DNA of 12,822 nt from an uncultured Rikenellaceae bacterium (GTDB taxonomy: Bacteria > Bacteroidota > Bacteroidia > Bacteroidales > UBA932): positions 1 through 12,822 of the forward strand of contig CALCYB010000028.1 of assembly GCA_937906485.1 (NCBI GenBank), read 5' to 3'. The position numbers were made by a program, and so were the translations under genes. Every line of letters starts with the position of its first letter. Within the stretch, counting starts at the first letter, position 1. Below the pieces are notes generated by a model, which searched no databases, was not told the origin of the DNA, and saw nothing but the letters and a program-made list of their open reading frames with translations. This document shows, in pieces, positions 6,526 to 12,822 of this stretch.

Positions 6526-8196
6526 ATGAAGTGGAACTTAAACAGGAGGATACGCTTTTTCCTGGCCTTGTCTGCAGTGGTTTTTACCCTGCTTGCAGCC
6601 TTTGGCTGGCTGACGGTGCCGAAGGTGGTTCCTGCTGAAGAAGAAACGCGTTTCTCGGCCGAACGGGGGGTGGAAGACCTGGCGGTCATTGCCAAAGAAC
6701 CCCATTCTGTGGAACATCCCGAGGCTCGTGCTGCTGTGCGTGCGTACTTGGAACAACGTTTGCGGGATTTGGGGGGAGAGGTGCAGGTGTATGCCTATGA
6801 TTCGGTGGCATTCCGCTACGGAGGGCATTACGATATTGCCAATGTGTATGCCGAGTTTGAGCCGGTAAATGCTCCGGCAACGGCTTATGTGCTGTTTGTG
6901 GCGCACATGGATTCCCGTTTCCGTCAGCAGGTGCTGGACCGCACGGTGTATTCGTATGGGGCTGCAGATGACGGGTATGGATTGGGAGTAACGCTCGAAC
7001 TGGTCCGCGATGCCCTGCAATACCGAAACGAATGGAAACAAGGCATCAAGGTACTGTTTACCGACTCGGAAGAGAACGACCTGGACGGCATGCGTAATGC
7101 CTGTCTTTATGATCCTCAACTTTTGGATCAGGTGGGTTTGGTCATTAATTTGGAAGCCAGGGGGGTAAAAGGACCGGCTTTGTTGTTTGAGACTTCGTCT
7201 GGAGATGAAAAGGTTGTGGATCTTTACGCAGAAACGGCCGCCTGGCCGGTGACCTATTCCCTGACCAGCGTGGTGTACAAGATGATGCCGAACTTTACGG
7301 ATTTTACGTTGTTGAAAGAGGATTATCCCGGTGTCAATTTCTCCTGCCTGGACAACATCAATTATTACCATACGGACCTGGACTGTCTGGAAAACATTGA
7401 GCCCAAGACCATCCAACACTATGGCAGTCAACTTGAGCCGATGCTGGAAGACTATTTGACGGATGCCTCTTATGCGGATCCGGATGCCTTGCGGGGAGAG
7501 GAAAACAGGGTGTTCTTTACGTTGCCGGGATTGGGGATGGTCAAGATGACCCAGGGGCAGAACCGTACCTTTGCTGTGGTGACCCTGCTGCTGTTTGTGC
7601 TGGCTTTTGCTTTGTATGTCAAGACCCGGAACATCCGTCCCAAACAGGTGTTCATCAAGGCTTTGGTGATTCTTGGATGGGGACTGGGCATTTTGTTGGC
7701 AGCCGAAGGATTGATCTGGGTATTGGCCCGTTGTGTGGGAACGCCATTCAGCTTGACAGCCACCAAATTCATTCCTGCAGACCAGTGGATCGGTGCTTCG
7801 GCGGTGGTCTTGACGGTGCTGGCGGTGATCGCTGTGTTTGTCCGTCGGACTGCGAAACGTCCTTATTTTGCGTGTGAGACCTTGTTTGCCACCTTGCTGT
7901 TGATGTTGGTCTTCGGGGAGGTGATGACCTGGACCTTGGGTGAGAACTTCTTCTTCCTGGTGCCGGTGCTGGTGGCATCCGTGAGTCTGATCCTCAGTTT
8001 GTTTCTCTTGTTGAACATCTTTAGTCTGCCGGCCATGATGCTTGTGCTGCTGTTGGCGGCTTCGTTTTTGTACAACCTCTTGACCGCACTGACGGTGGGA
8101 GCCTTGGGAATCGTCCTGCTGCTGGTGTTCTTCAATGCTTTGGTGGTGTGTGCTTTGTTTGAAAATTTTGTTCGGGTTAAAGTAAGACTGACATGA
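6526..8196 (+). CDS. Membrane-bound M28-family zinc metallopeptidase with multi-helix C-terminal half
   Basis: 556 residues. One membrane segment at about 11-31 anchors the protein, and the peptidase domain (about 40-310) would face the periplasm. A full set of M28 two-zinc residues can be seen: H127 in AHMDS with D129, D148 in GAADDGYG, E182-E183 in DSEEND, E210 in NLEARG and H282 in YYHTD. Glu in place of Asp in the NLEARG position is also the state, as far as I recall, in eukaryotic ER/vacuolar M28 membrane proteases (ERMP1, Pff1). Like those, this protein has a hydrophobic C-terminal half with roughly six to seven helices between about 348 and 546. M28 enzymes are aminopeptidases, carboxypeptidases or N-acyl hydrolases; which applies here is unknown. 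It overlaps the next gene by ATGA, implying translational coupling with the acyltransferase. Confidence 0.88.
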   Translation: MKWNLNRRIRFFLALSAVVFTLLAAFGWLTVPKVVPAEEETRFSAERGVEDLAVIAKEPHSVEHPEARAAVRAYLEQRLRDLGGEVQVYAYDSVAFRYGGHYDIANVYAEFEPVNAPATAYVLFVAHMDSRFRQQVLDRTVYSYGAADDGYGLGVTLELVRDALQYRNEWKQGIKVLFTDSEENDLDGMRNACLYDPQLLDQVGLVINLEARGVKGPALLFETSSGDEKVVDLYAETAAWPVTYSLTSVVYKMMPNFTDFTLLKEDYPGVNFSCLDNINYYHTDLDCLENIEPKTIQHYGSQLEPMLEDYLTDASYADPDALRGEENRVFFTLPGLGMVKMTQGQNRTFAVVTLLLFVLAFALYVKTRNIRPKQVFIKALVILGWGLGILLAAEGLIWVLARCVGTPFSLTATKFIPADQWIGASAVVLTVLAVIAVFVRRTAKRPYFACETLFATLLLMLVFGEVMTWTLGENFFFLVPVLVASVSLILSLFLLLNIFSLPAMMLVLLLAASFLYNLLTALTVGALGIVLLLVFFNALVVCALFENFVRVKVRLT

Positions 8197-9341
8197 TACA
8201 GAAATACGACGCGATACGTCCTTATACGAATGAGGAAATGGTAGCTGCCCTGGATCGGGTGGCTGCGCATCCGCTATTGACCAATATCCTGAATTTCCTC
8301 TTTCCGGGAAAGGATCGCAAGGAATTTGAAGTGTTGCTGCGATCTGTCCGCACGGTGGATGAATTCCAGGTCAAGGTCATGGCTCCGGTGTTGGATCGTC
8401 TGATTGATTCGACCGTACATGAGCTGACGTATTCGGGTATTGAGAACATTCTCCGTCCCGAGAAGTCGTTGCTGTTGGGCAATCACCGGGACATCGTGCT
8501 GGATCCGGGCATCATGCAGATGATTTTTTACCGCAACCAGGTACCCAGAACCGAGATTGCTGTAGGGGACAATCTGATATCTTCACAATTCATTGAGGAC
8601 ATCATGCGTTCGAACCGGATGATCAAGGTAGTACGTCAAGGAAGTCGTCGTGAGATCTACGAGAGTTCGTCGATGCTTTCTTCCTACATCCGCGAGAGTG
8701 TCGGTCAGGCTCGTGCCTCCATCTGGCTGGCTCAGCGCAGCGGACGGACCAAGGATGGGGCGGACCGGACCAGTCAGGGGGTGCTGAAGATGCTGGATAT
8801 GAGCGGAAGTGGGGATTTTGTGGCGGATTTTCATCAGCTGGCGATCCTTCCTGTTTCGGTCTCCTATGAGTTTGAACCTTGTGACTTCTTGAAAGCAAGG
8901 GAGTTGTATATTTCAAGACGACAAACATATGTGAAGGCTCCAGGCGAGGACCTGAACAGTATCCTGACCGGAATCCTTCAGGACAAAGGTCGGGTTCATT
9001 TCCATTTCGGCGAGCCTTTGACCCGGGAAGAGATTGAGGCTTGTGCCAACTTTGACAAGAATGACCGTTTCCGGGAGCTGGCTGCCCTGTTGGACAGGAA
9101 GATCAATGCCAACTACCATTTGTGGCCGAACAATTACATTGCCTATGACCTGTTGCACGGTACGCACCAGTATGTTGGCCACTACACGGAAGAAGAGCTC
9201 CACCGTTTCATCGGATATGTGGCCCAGGGACTGGATCAGCTGTTGGGCGAACAGCCGGAGCCTGTCCGCGCAGAATTTGACCGTAATGAATTGCGGGAGT
9301 TGGTGCTGACGATTTATGCCAACCCGTTGGAAAGCCGCTGA
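8193..9341 (+). CDS. PlsC/PlsB-like acyltransferase
   Basis: 382 residues, starting at an ATG inside the stop of the M28 gene (ATGA, 8193-8196). Motif 1 is GNHRDIVLDPG (96-106) with H98 and D104, five residues apart, where the textbook motif has four (HX4D). The second block is WLAQRSGRTKDGADRT (178-193), equivalent to the EGTRS-type glycerol-phosphate-binding block. A proline-bearing segment follows, ILPVSVSYEF (218-227). These point to transfer of an acyl chain to glycerol phosphate, lysophosphatidate or a similar acceptor at the inner face of the membrane. There are no clear membrane helices. The C-terminal 110 residues are not recognised as a known domain. Acceptor specificity is uncertain: O-acylation of an unusual Bacteroidota lipid, such as an amino lipid, is as plausible as ordinary phospholipid synthesis. 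Confidence 0.82.
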   Translation: MIQKYDAIRPYTNEEMVAALDRVAAHPLLTNILNFLFPGKDRKEFEVLLRSVRTVDEFQVKVMAPVLDRLIDSTVHELTYSGIENILRPEKSLLLGNHRDIVLDPGIMQMIFYRNQVPRTEIAVGDNLISSQFIEDIMRSNRMIKVVRQGSRREIYESSSMLSSYIRESVGQARASIWLAQRSGRTKDGADRTSQGVLKMLDMSGSGDFVADFHQLAILPVSVSYEFEPCDFLKARELYISRRQTYVKAPGEDLNSILTGILQDKGRVHFHFGEPLTREEIEACANFDKNDRFRELAALLDRKINANYHLWPNNYIAYDLLHGTHQYVGHYTEEELHRFIGYVAQGLDQLLGEQPEPVRAEFDRNELRELVLTIYANPLESR

Positions 9342-9371
9342 GTGCTTGAATGACAGTGCAAAATACAGATT

Positions 9372-9414
9372 TTACCCCTGACCTGCCGTAAAGATGGGTC
9401 GGGGGTAATTATTT
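9372..9414 (+). terminator. Rho-independent terminator after the acyltransferase gene
   Basis: TTACCCCTGACC (9372-9383) pairs with GGTCGGGGGTAA (9397-9408) over 12 bp with one G-U wobble. The loop is 13 bases and a T-rich tract (TTATTT) follows. It starts 31 bases after the acyltransferase stop and separates that block from the lysine-fermentation operon. Confidence 0.88.
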
Positions 9415-9450
9415 GTTGCAAATTTGGGTGGAAAGCTTGCAATATTTGAT

Positions 9451-9458
9451 TATATTTG
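9451..9458 (+). promoter_or_regulatory. Putative promoter -7 element of the lysine-fermentation operon
   Basis: TATATTTG matches TAnnTTTG exactly, 28 bases before the atoD ATG. The nearest upstream TTTG (9423-9426) is 24 bases away, longer than the usual 19-21. The promoter may be weak without help or need an activator. Confidence 0.6.
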
Positions 9459-9486
9459 CGGGAATAATTATAAATACACGATCTGA

Positions 9487-10137
9487 ATGAAGAAATTGAT
9501 TTCGATTGAGGATGCTGTCAGCAAAATTCATGACGGCGCCACAGTTATGATTGGTGGCTTTTTGGCTGCCGGATCTCCGAATAGCATCATTGACGCGCTG
9601 GTTGCTTCCGGCGTAAAAGATTTGACTGTCATCTGCAACGATTCCGGATTTCCGGATCGTGGAATGGGTAAATTGGTGGTTAACAAACAAGTCAAGAAAT
9701 TAATCGTATCCCATATCGGAACCAACCCTGAAACGGGCAACCAGATGAATGCCGGTGAGTTGGAAATTGAATTCGTGCCGCAAGGTACTTTGGCCGAACG
9801 TATCCGTGCCAAAGGGGCTGGCCTGGGTGGTGTCCTGACCCGTACCGGTTTGGGAACCATTGTAGCAGAAGGCAAAGAGGTCGTGAAAGTGGACGGTGTT
9901 GATTACCTGTTGGAAAAACCCCTGGGAGCGGATATCGCATTGATCGGAGCTTCCATCGCTGACGAAAGCGGCAACCTGTTCTACAAGGGAACGACCCAGA
10001 ACTTCAATCCCCTGATGGCCTCTGCTGCCGATGTGGTGATTGTTGAAGCGCAAGAGTTGGTGAAAGTGGGTGAAATCGCCCCCGAGAACATCCATACTCC
10101 GGGTATTTTCGTGGATCATATTTGTGTAAGTAAATAA
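9487..10137 (+). CDS. atoD: Acetoacetate (butyrate-acetoacetate) CoA-transferase, alpha subunit
   Basis: 216 residues, very close in length and motif order to E. coli AtoD (220). Visible features are DGATVMIGGFLAAGSPNSII (16-35), SHIGTNPETG (75-84), VPQGTLAERIRAKGAGLGG (97-115) and the C-terminal HTPGIFVDHI. With a beta subunit (AtoA), which carries the catalytic Glu, the family I enzyme exchanges CoA between acyl-CoA and acetoacetate. In lysine fermentation it activates the acetoacetate released by Kce, typically with butyryl-CoA as donor, giving butyrate. No beta subunit is adjacent; kal follows 23 bases downstream. The beta gene is probably further along the operon, outside the window. First gene after the terminator and promoter pair. 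Confidence 0.93.
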   Translation: MKKLISIEDAVSKIHDGATVMIGGFLAAGSPNSIIDALVASGVKDLTVICNDSGFPDRGMGKLVVNKQVKKLIVSHIGTNPETGNQMNAGELEIEFVPQGTLAERIRAKGAGLGGVLTRTGLGTIVAEGKEVVKVDGVDYLLEKPLGADIALIGASIADESGNLFYKGTTQNFNPLMASAADVVIVEAQELVKVGEIAPENIHTPGIFVDHICVSK

Positions 10138-10160
10138 TTAATTGATAAAAAGATACTATT

Positions 10161-10550
10161 ATGGCAAAACAAGCATTGATTCGAGTACGCATGAGCTGTC
10201 ATGATGCTCACTATGGTGGAAATCTGGTAGATGGTGCAAAGATGCTCCAACTTTTCGGAGATGTGGCTACTGAGCTGCTGATCCAAAACGACGGAGACGA
10301 AGGTTTGTTCAAAGCTTATGACAATGTGGAATTCATGGCTCCGGTATTCGCCGGTGACTACATTGAAGCAGTGGGTGAAATCACACACATCGGCAATTCA
10401 TCCCGCAAGATGGTTTTTGAAGCCCGCAAAGTCATCGTACCCCGTCCGGACATTTCTGATTCAGCAGCAGATGTATTGGAAGAACCGATCGTGGTATGCC
10501 GTGCAAGCGGTACTTGTGTGGTTCCGAGCAAATGTCAACGTAAGAAATAA
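10161..10550 (+). CDS. kal: 3-aminobutyryl-CoA ammonia-lyase
   Basis: 129 residues, the usual size. Kal removes ammonia from L-3-aminobutyryl-CoA to give crotonyl-CoA, which is later reduced to butyryl-CoA. The sequence looks like a single hot-dog domain: beta strand 4-13, the long central helix with HYGGNLVDGAKMLQLFGDVA (17-36), then EFMAPVFAGDYIEAVGEI (57-74) and alternating strands. The C-terminus is Cys-bearing and basic (C113, C119, C125). Its place directly before kce and kdd, with only 3 bases between its stop and the possible GTG of kce (9 to the preferred ATG), supports the assignment more strongly than the fold alone. Confidence 0.92.
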   Translation: MAKQALIRVRMSCHDAHYGGNLVDGAKMLQLFGDVATELLIQNDGDEGLFKAYDNVEFMAPVFAGDYIEAVGEITHIGNSSRKMVFEARKVIVPRPDISDSAADVLEEPIVVCRASGTCVVPSKCQRKK

Positions 10551-10559
10551 CCCGTGGCT

Positions 10560-11387
10560 ATGGATAAACTGATCATTACCGCTGCCATTTGTGGAGCAGA
10601 AGTGACCAAGGAACAGAACCCTGCCGTTCCTTATACCGTAGAGGAAATTGTCCGCGAAGCCAAATCCGCTGTGGATGCCGGTGCAGCCATCGTGCACCTG
10701 CACGTCCGTGAAGACGACGGTACACCGACCCAAAGCAAAGAACGTTTCAAAGAATGCATTGATGCCATTTACAAGGTTTGTCCCGATGTGATCATCATTC
10801 CGTCAACCGGCGGGGCAGTGGGAATGACTGCAGAAGAACGTCTGCAGCCGACCGAGCTGTTCCCGGAAATGGCTACGCTGGATTGTGGCACCTGCAACTT
10901 CGGGGATGATGTCTTTGAAAACACCATGCCGATGATGCGTGCTTTTGGCAAACGCATGCTGGAAAACAACATCAAACCCGAATACGAATGTTTTGAAATG
11001 GGTCACCTGGATACCATCCTGAACATGGCCCGTAAAGGACAAGTGCCGGGTGCTCCGATGCAATTCAACTTTGTATTGGGGGTTCCGGGCTGTACACCGG
11101 CAACGGTTCAAAACCTTTGCTGGCTGGTGAATGCCATTCCGGCCGGCTCCACCTGGACCGCCACCGGTATCGGACGTCATGCCTTTACCCTGGCAGCTGC
11201 TGCCATCACCATGGGCGGACACGTTCGTGTAGGTTTTGAAGACAACCTGAACCTGGAAAGAGGTGTTCCGGCCAAATCCAATGGCGAACTGGTGGCCAAA
11301 GTGGTCCGTCTGGCCAAAGAATTGGGCCGCGAAGTGGCTACTTCTGCTGAAGCACGTGAGATCCTTGGTCTGAAACCCAGAAATTAA
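10560..11387 (+). CDS. kce: 3-keto-5-aminohexanoate cleavage enzyme
   Basis: 275 residues from the ATG at 10560; a GTG at 10554 is the alternative. Kce condenses 5-amino-3-oxohexanoate with acetyl-CoA and yields 3-aminobutyryl-CoA plus acetoacetate. It is a zinc-dependent TIM barrel (BKACE family). With the ATG start, HLH falls at residues 46-48, exactly where the zinc ligands His46 and His48 are numbered in the Cloacimonas enzyme, which favours this start. The third ligand should be E227 in VGFEDN. Other active-site candidates, recalled from that structure, are present: E14 in CGAEVT, S82 in PSTGG, T106 in ATLDCG, R223 and D228. The motif GGHVRVGFEDN (219-229) is typical of the family. Co-transcribed with kal and kdd. 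Confidence 0.95.
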   Translation: MDKLIITAAICGAEVTKEQNPAVPYTVEEIVREAKSAVDAGAAIVHLHVREDDGTPTQSKERFKECIDAIYKVCPDVIIIPSTGGAVGMTAEERLQPTELFPEMATLDCGTCNFGDDVFENTMPMMRAFGKRMLENNIKPEYECFEMGHLDTILNMARKGQVPGAPMQFNFVLGVPGCTPATVQNLCWLVNAIPAGSTWTATGIGRHAFTLAAAAITMGGHVRVGFEDNLNLERGVPAKSNGELVAKVVRLAKELGREVATSAEAREILGLKPRN

Positions 11388-11417
11388 TCATTGAAAACAA
11401 TTAAAATAGAAAAGAAT

Positions 11418-12464
11418 ATGGCACAAAAAAAAGGAAACAAGTACGGCGTACACCGCGTGATTGAACCCAAAGGTGTTCTTCCGCAACCGGCGAACAAGAT
11501 TGATAACAACATGGACGAAATCTACGATAACGAAATCCTGATTGACGTTCAAACCCTGAATATTGACTCTGCATCCTTTACCGATATTTCTGCAAGAGCC
11601 AACCACGATCCTGAAAAGATCAAGGAAATCATGTTCGATATCGTTGCCAAACAAGGTAAACACCGCAATCCCTGGACCGGTTCAGGTGGAATGTTGCTCG
11701 GTACCGTTGAAAAAATCGGTGACGCGCTGCAAGGCAAGATCGATCTGAAAGAAGGTGACAAGATTGCAACCTTGGTTTCTCTTTCATTGACTCCGCTCCG
11801 TATTGATGAAATTCTGGAAATCCGCGCGGATGTGGACCAAGTGGACATCAAAGGTAAAGCCATCCTGTTTGAAAGCGGTATCTATGCCAAAATTCCTGCT
11901 GACCTTCCCGAAAAACTCGCTTTGTCCGCTCTGGACGTAGCTGGTGCTCCGGCTCAAACTGCCAAACTTGTAAAACCGGGTGATACCGTTCTGATCATCG
12001 GTGCAGGTGGAAAATCAGGTATGTTGTGCTGCTACGAAGCCAAGAAACGTGCTGGTGTTACCGGTAAGGTCATCGGTTTGTGCCACAGCGAACGCAGTAC
12101 CAAACGTATGCAGGATCTGGGCTTCTGCGACTATGTCTTCTCCGCAGATGCGACCCAACCGGTTCCGGTTCTGGAAAAGATCGAAGAAATCACCGGTGGA
12201 AAAATGTGTGATGTGACCATCAACAACGTGAACATTCCGGATACGGAAATGACCACCATCCTGTGTACCAAGAACGATGGTGTGGTTTACTTCTTCTCCA
12301 TGGCAACCAGCTTCACCAAAGCCGCTCTGGGTGCAGAAGGTGTTGGTAGCGACGTGACCATGATCGTGGGTAACGGTTATACCAAGGGCCACGCAGAAAT
12401 CACTTTGCAAGAGTTGCGTGAAAGCGAAAAACTCAGAAAGATTTTTACTGAACTTTACGCATAA
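11418..12464 (+). CDS. kdd: L-erythro-3,5-diaminohexanoate dehydrogenase
   Basis: 348 residues from the ATG at 11418. A TTG at 11391 would add 9 Lys/Ile-rich residues but would start 3 bases after the kce stop; the A-rich stretch there looks like the ribosome-binding region instead. Kdd deaminates 3,5-diaminohexanoate oxidatively to 5-amino-3-oxohexanoate with NAD. Family features: YGVHRVIEPKGVLPQP (9-24), LNIDSASFTDI (46-56), TGSGGMLLGTVEKIG (87-101), a Rossmann dinucleotide loop VLIIGAGGKSG (191-201), then ADATQP and FFSMATSFTKAALGAEGVG near the C-terminus. Length and motifs fit the known fusobacterial enzyme. A second kdd-like gene starts 14 bases downstream. Confidence 0.95.
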   Translation: MAQKKGNKYGVHRVIEPKGVLPQPANKIDNNMDEIYDNEILIDVQTLNIDSASFTDISARANHDPEKIKEIMFDIVAKQGKHRNPWTGSGGMLLGTVEKIGDALQGKIDLKEGDKIATLVSLSLTPLRIDEILEIRADVDQVDIKGKAILFESGIYAKIPADLPEKLALSALDVAGAPAQTAKLVKPGDTVLIIGAGGKSGMLCCYEAKKRAGVTGKVIGLCHSERSTKRMQDLGFCDYVFSADATQPVPVLEKIEEITGGKMCDVTINNVNIPDTEMTTILCTKNDGVVYFFSMATSFTKAALGAEGVGSDVTMIVGNGYTKGHAEITLQELRESEKLRKIFTELYA

Positions 12465-12478
12465 AGCTATTCGTACGT

Positions 12479-12822
12479 ATGTCTAAAATAGGATGTAGAT
12501 ACGGTACGCACAGAGTAGTTTCGCCGGTGGGGACGCTTCCCCAACCGGCTTTGAAACTGGATAACACGATGAGCATCTATGACAACGAGTTGCTGATCGA
12601 TGTCCATACGCTGAACATTGACTCCGCCAGTTATACCCAAATCAAGAAGGTTTGTGAAGGGGATGCGGGCCGTATGGAGGAAATGATCATGTCCATCGTC
12701 AATGAACGTGGCAAGATGCAGAATCCGGTTACCGGTAGCGGGGGAATGTTGATTGGTACGGTCCGTGAGATCGGCCCCAAGTTTCCCAAGAACCAGCCGA
12801 TCAAGGTAGGGGATAAGATCGC
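12479..12822 (+). CDS. Second 3,5-diaminohexanoate dehydrogenase-like protein, N-terminal part, cut by right window edge
   Basis: The frame opens at ATG 12479 and stays open to the edge, giving 114 complete residues. The N-terminus is clearly paralogous to the preceding Kdd: CRYGTHRVVSPVGTLPQPAL (6-25), IYDNELLIDVHTLNIDSASY (33-52), NPVTGSGGMLIGTVREIG (82-99) and VGDKI. By eye roughly half the aligned residues match the first copy. Differences include a shorter N-terminus and QIKKVCEGD where the first copy has DISARANHD. Codon choice looks somewhat different from kdd, with more G-ending codons (GGG, TTG, GTG). Function is probably also a diamino acid dehydrogenase or a partner subunit of Kdd. 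The Rossmann loop lies beyond the edge and cannot be checked. Confidence 0.88.
   Translation, partial: MSKIGCRYGTHRVVSPVGTLPQPALKLDNTMSIYDNELLIDVHTLNIDSASYTQIKKVCEGDAGRMEEMIMSIVNERGKMQNPVTGSGGMLIGTVREIGPKFPKNQPIKVGDKI

Noticed and set aside
6538..7431. 297-residue open frame on the minus strand inside the M28 gene
   Set aside because: Long, but antisense to an intact zinc peptidase domain and without any domain pattern of its own.
11391..11417. TTG-initiated N-terminal extension of kdd
   Set aside because: The added residues are simply an A-rich leader translated; the ATG at 11418 fits the family start and leaves room for ribosome binding.
1..12822. Search for tRNA, rRNA, CRISPR arrays, insertion sequences and attachment sites
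   Set aside because: I saw no cloverleaf, no regularly spaced repeats, no transposase and no terminal inverted repeats. Gene content and order look like ordinary chromosome.

Overview
The window reads as a stretch of chromosome from an anaerobic, amino-acid-fermenting member of the Bacteroidales (Bacteroidota). Three things point there. Several genes are preceded by the Bacteroidota -7 element TAnnTTTG, and the best case also has TTTG 19 bases upstream. Ribosome-binding regions are A-rich, without clear Shine-Dalgarno sequences. The protein set also fits: a class 2-type PyrD next to a short XRE regulator, a long QueA-like protein, and a lysine-fermentation operon of the kind known from Porphyromonas and Fusobacterium. 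I cannot name the genus from sequence alone.

Left part (minus strand, 1-1917): a short XRE-family regulator, then pyrD (dihydroorotate dehydrogenase), then the start of cinA, which runs off the left edge. pyrD appears to have its own promoter and a compact hairpin at the predicted 5' end of its mRNA. An AT-rich gene-free stretch of about 540 bases (1918-2454) separates this block from the rightward genes. It holds both divergent promoters, a palindrome that could be the regulator's operator, and several short repeats.

Middle part (plus strand, 2455-9341): queA-like tRNA-modification gene, a probable lipoprotein with degenerate YD-like repeats, a long-chain acyl-CoA synthetase-like gene with its own -7 element, a membrane-anchored M28 metallopeptidase with a multi-helix C-terminal half, and a PlsC-like acyltransferase that overlaps the peptidase by ATGA. 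The last three genes are packed like one unit (5-base gap, then a 4-base overlap) and suggest an acyl-lipid function at the inner membrane. A strong rho-independent terminator closes the block.

Right part (plus strand, 9451-12822): a new promoter drives atoD - kal - kce - kdd - a second kdd-like gene cut by the window edge. Together these are the lower half of the 3-aminobutyryl-CoA pathway of lysine fermentation. Kdd oxidatively deaminates 3,5-diaminohexanoate to 5-amino-3-oxohexanoate. Kce cleaves that with acetyl-CoA to 3-aminobutyryl-CoA and acetoacetate. Kal removes ammonia to give crotonyl-CoA. AtoD, with an AtoA partner not in this window, moves CoA onto acetoacetate. The aminomutases (kamA, kamD/kamE) and atoA probably lie to the right. 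The most unusual point is the tandem pair of kdd genes.
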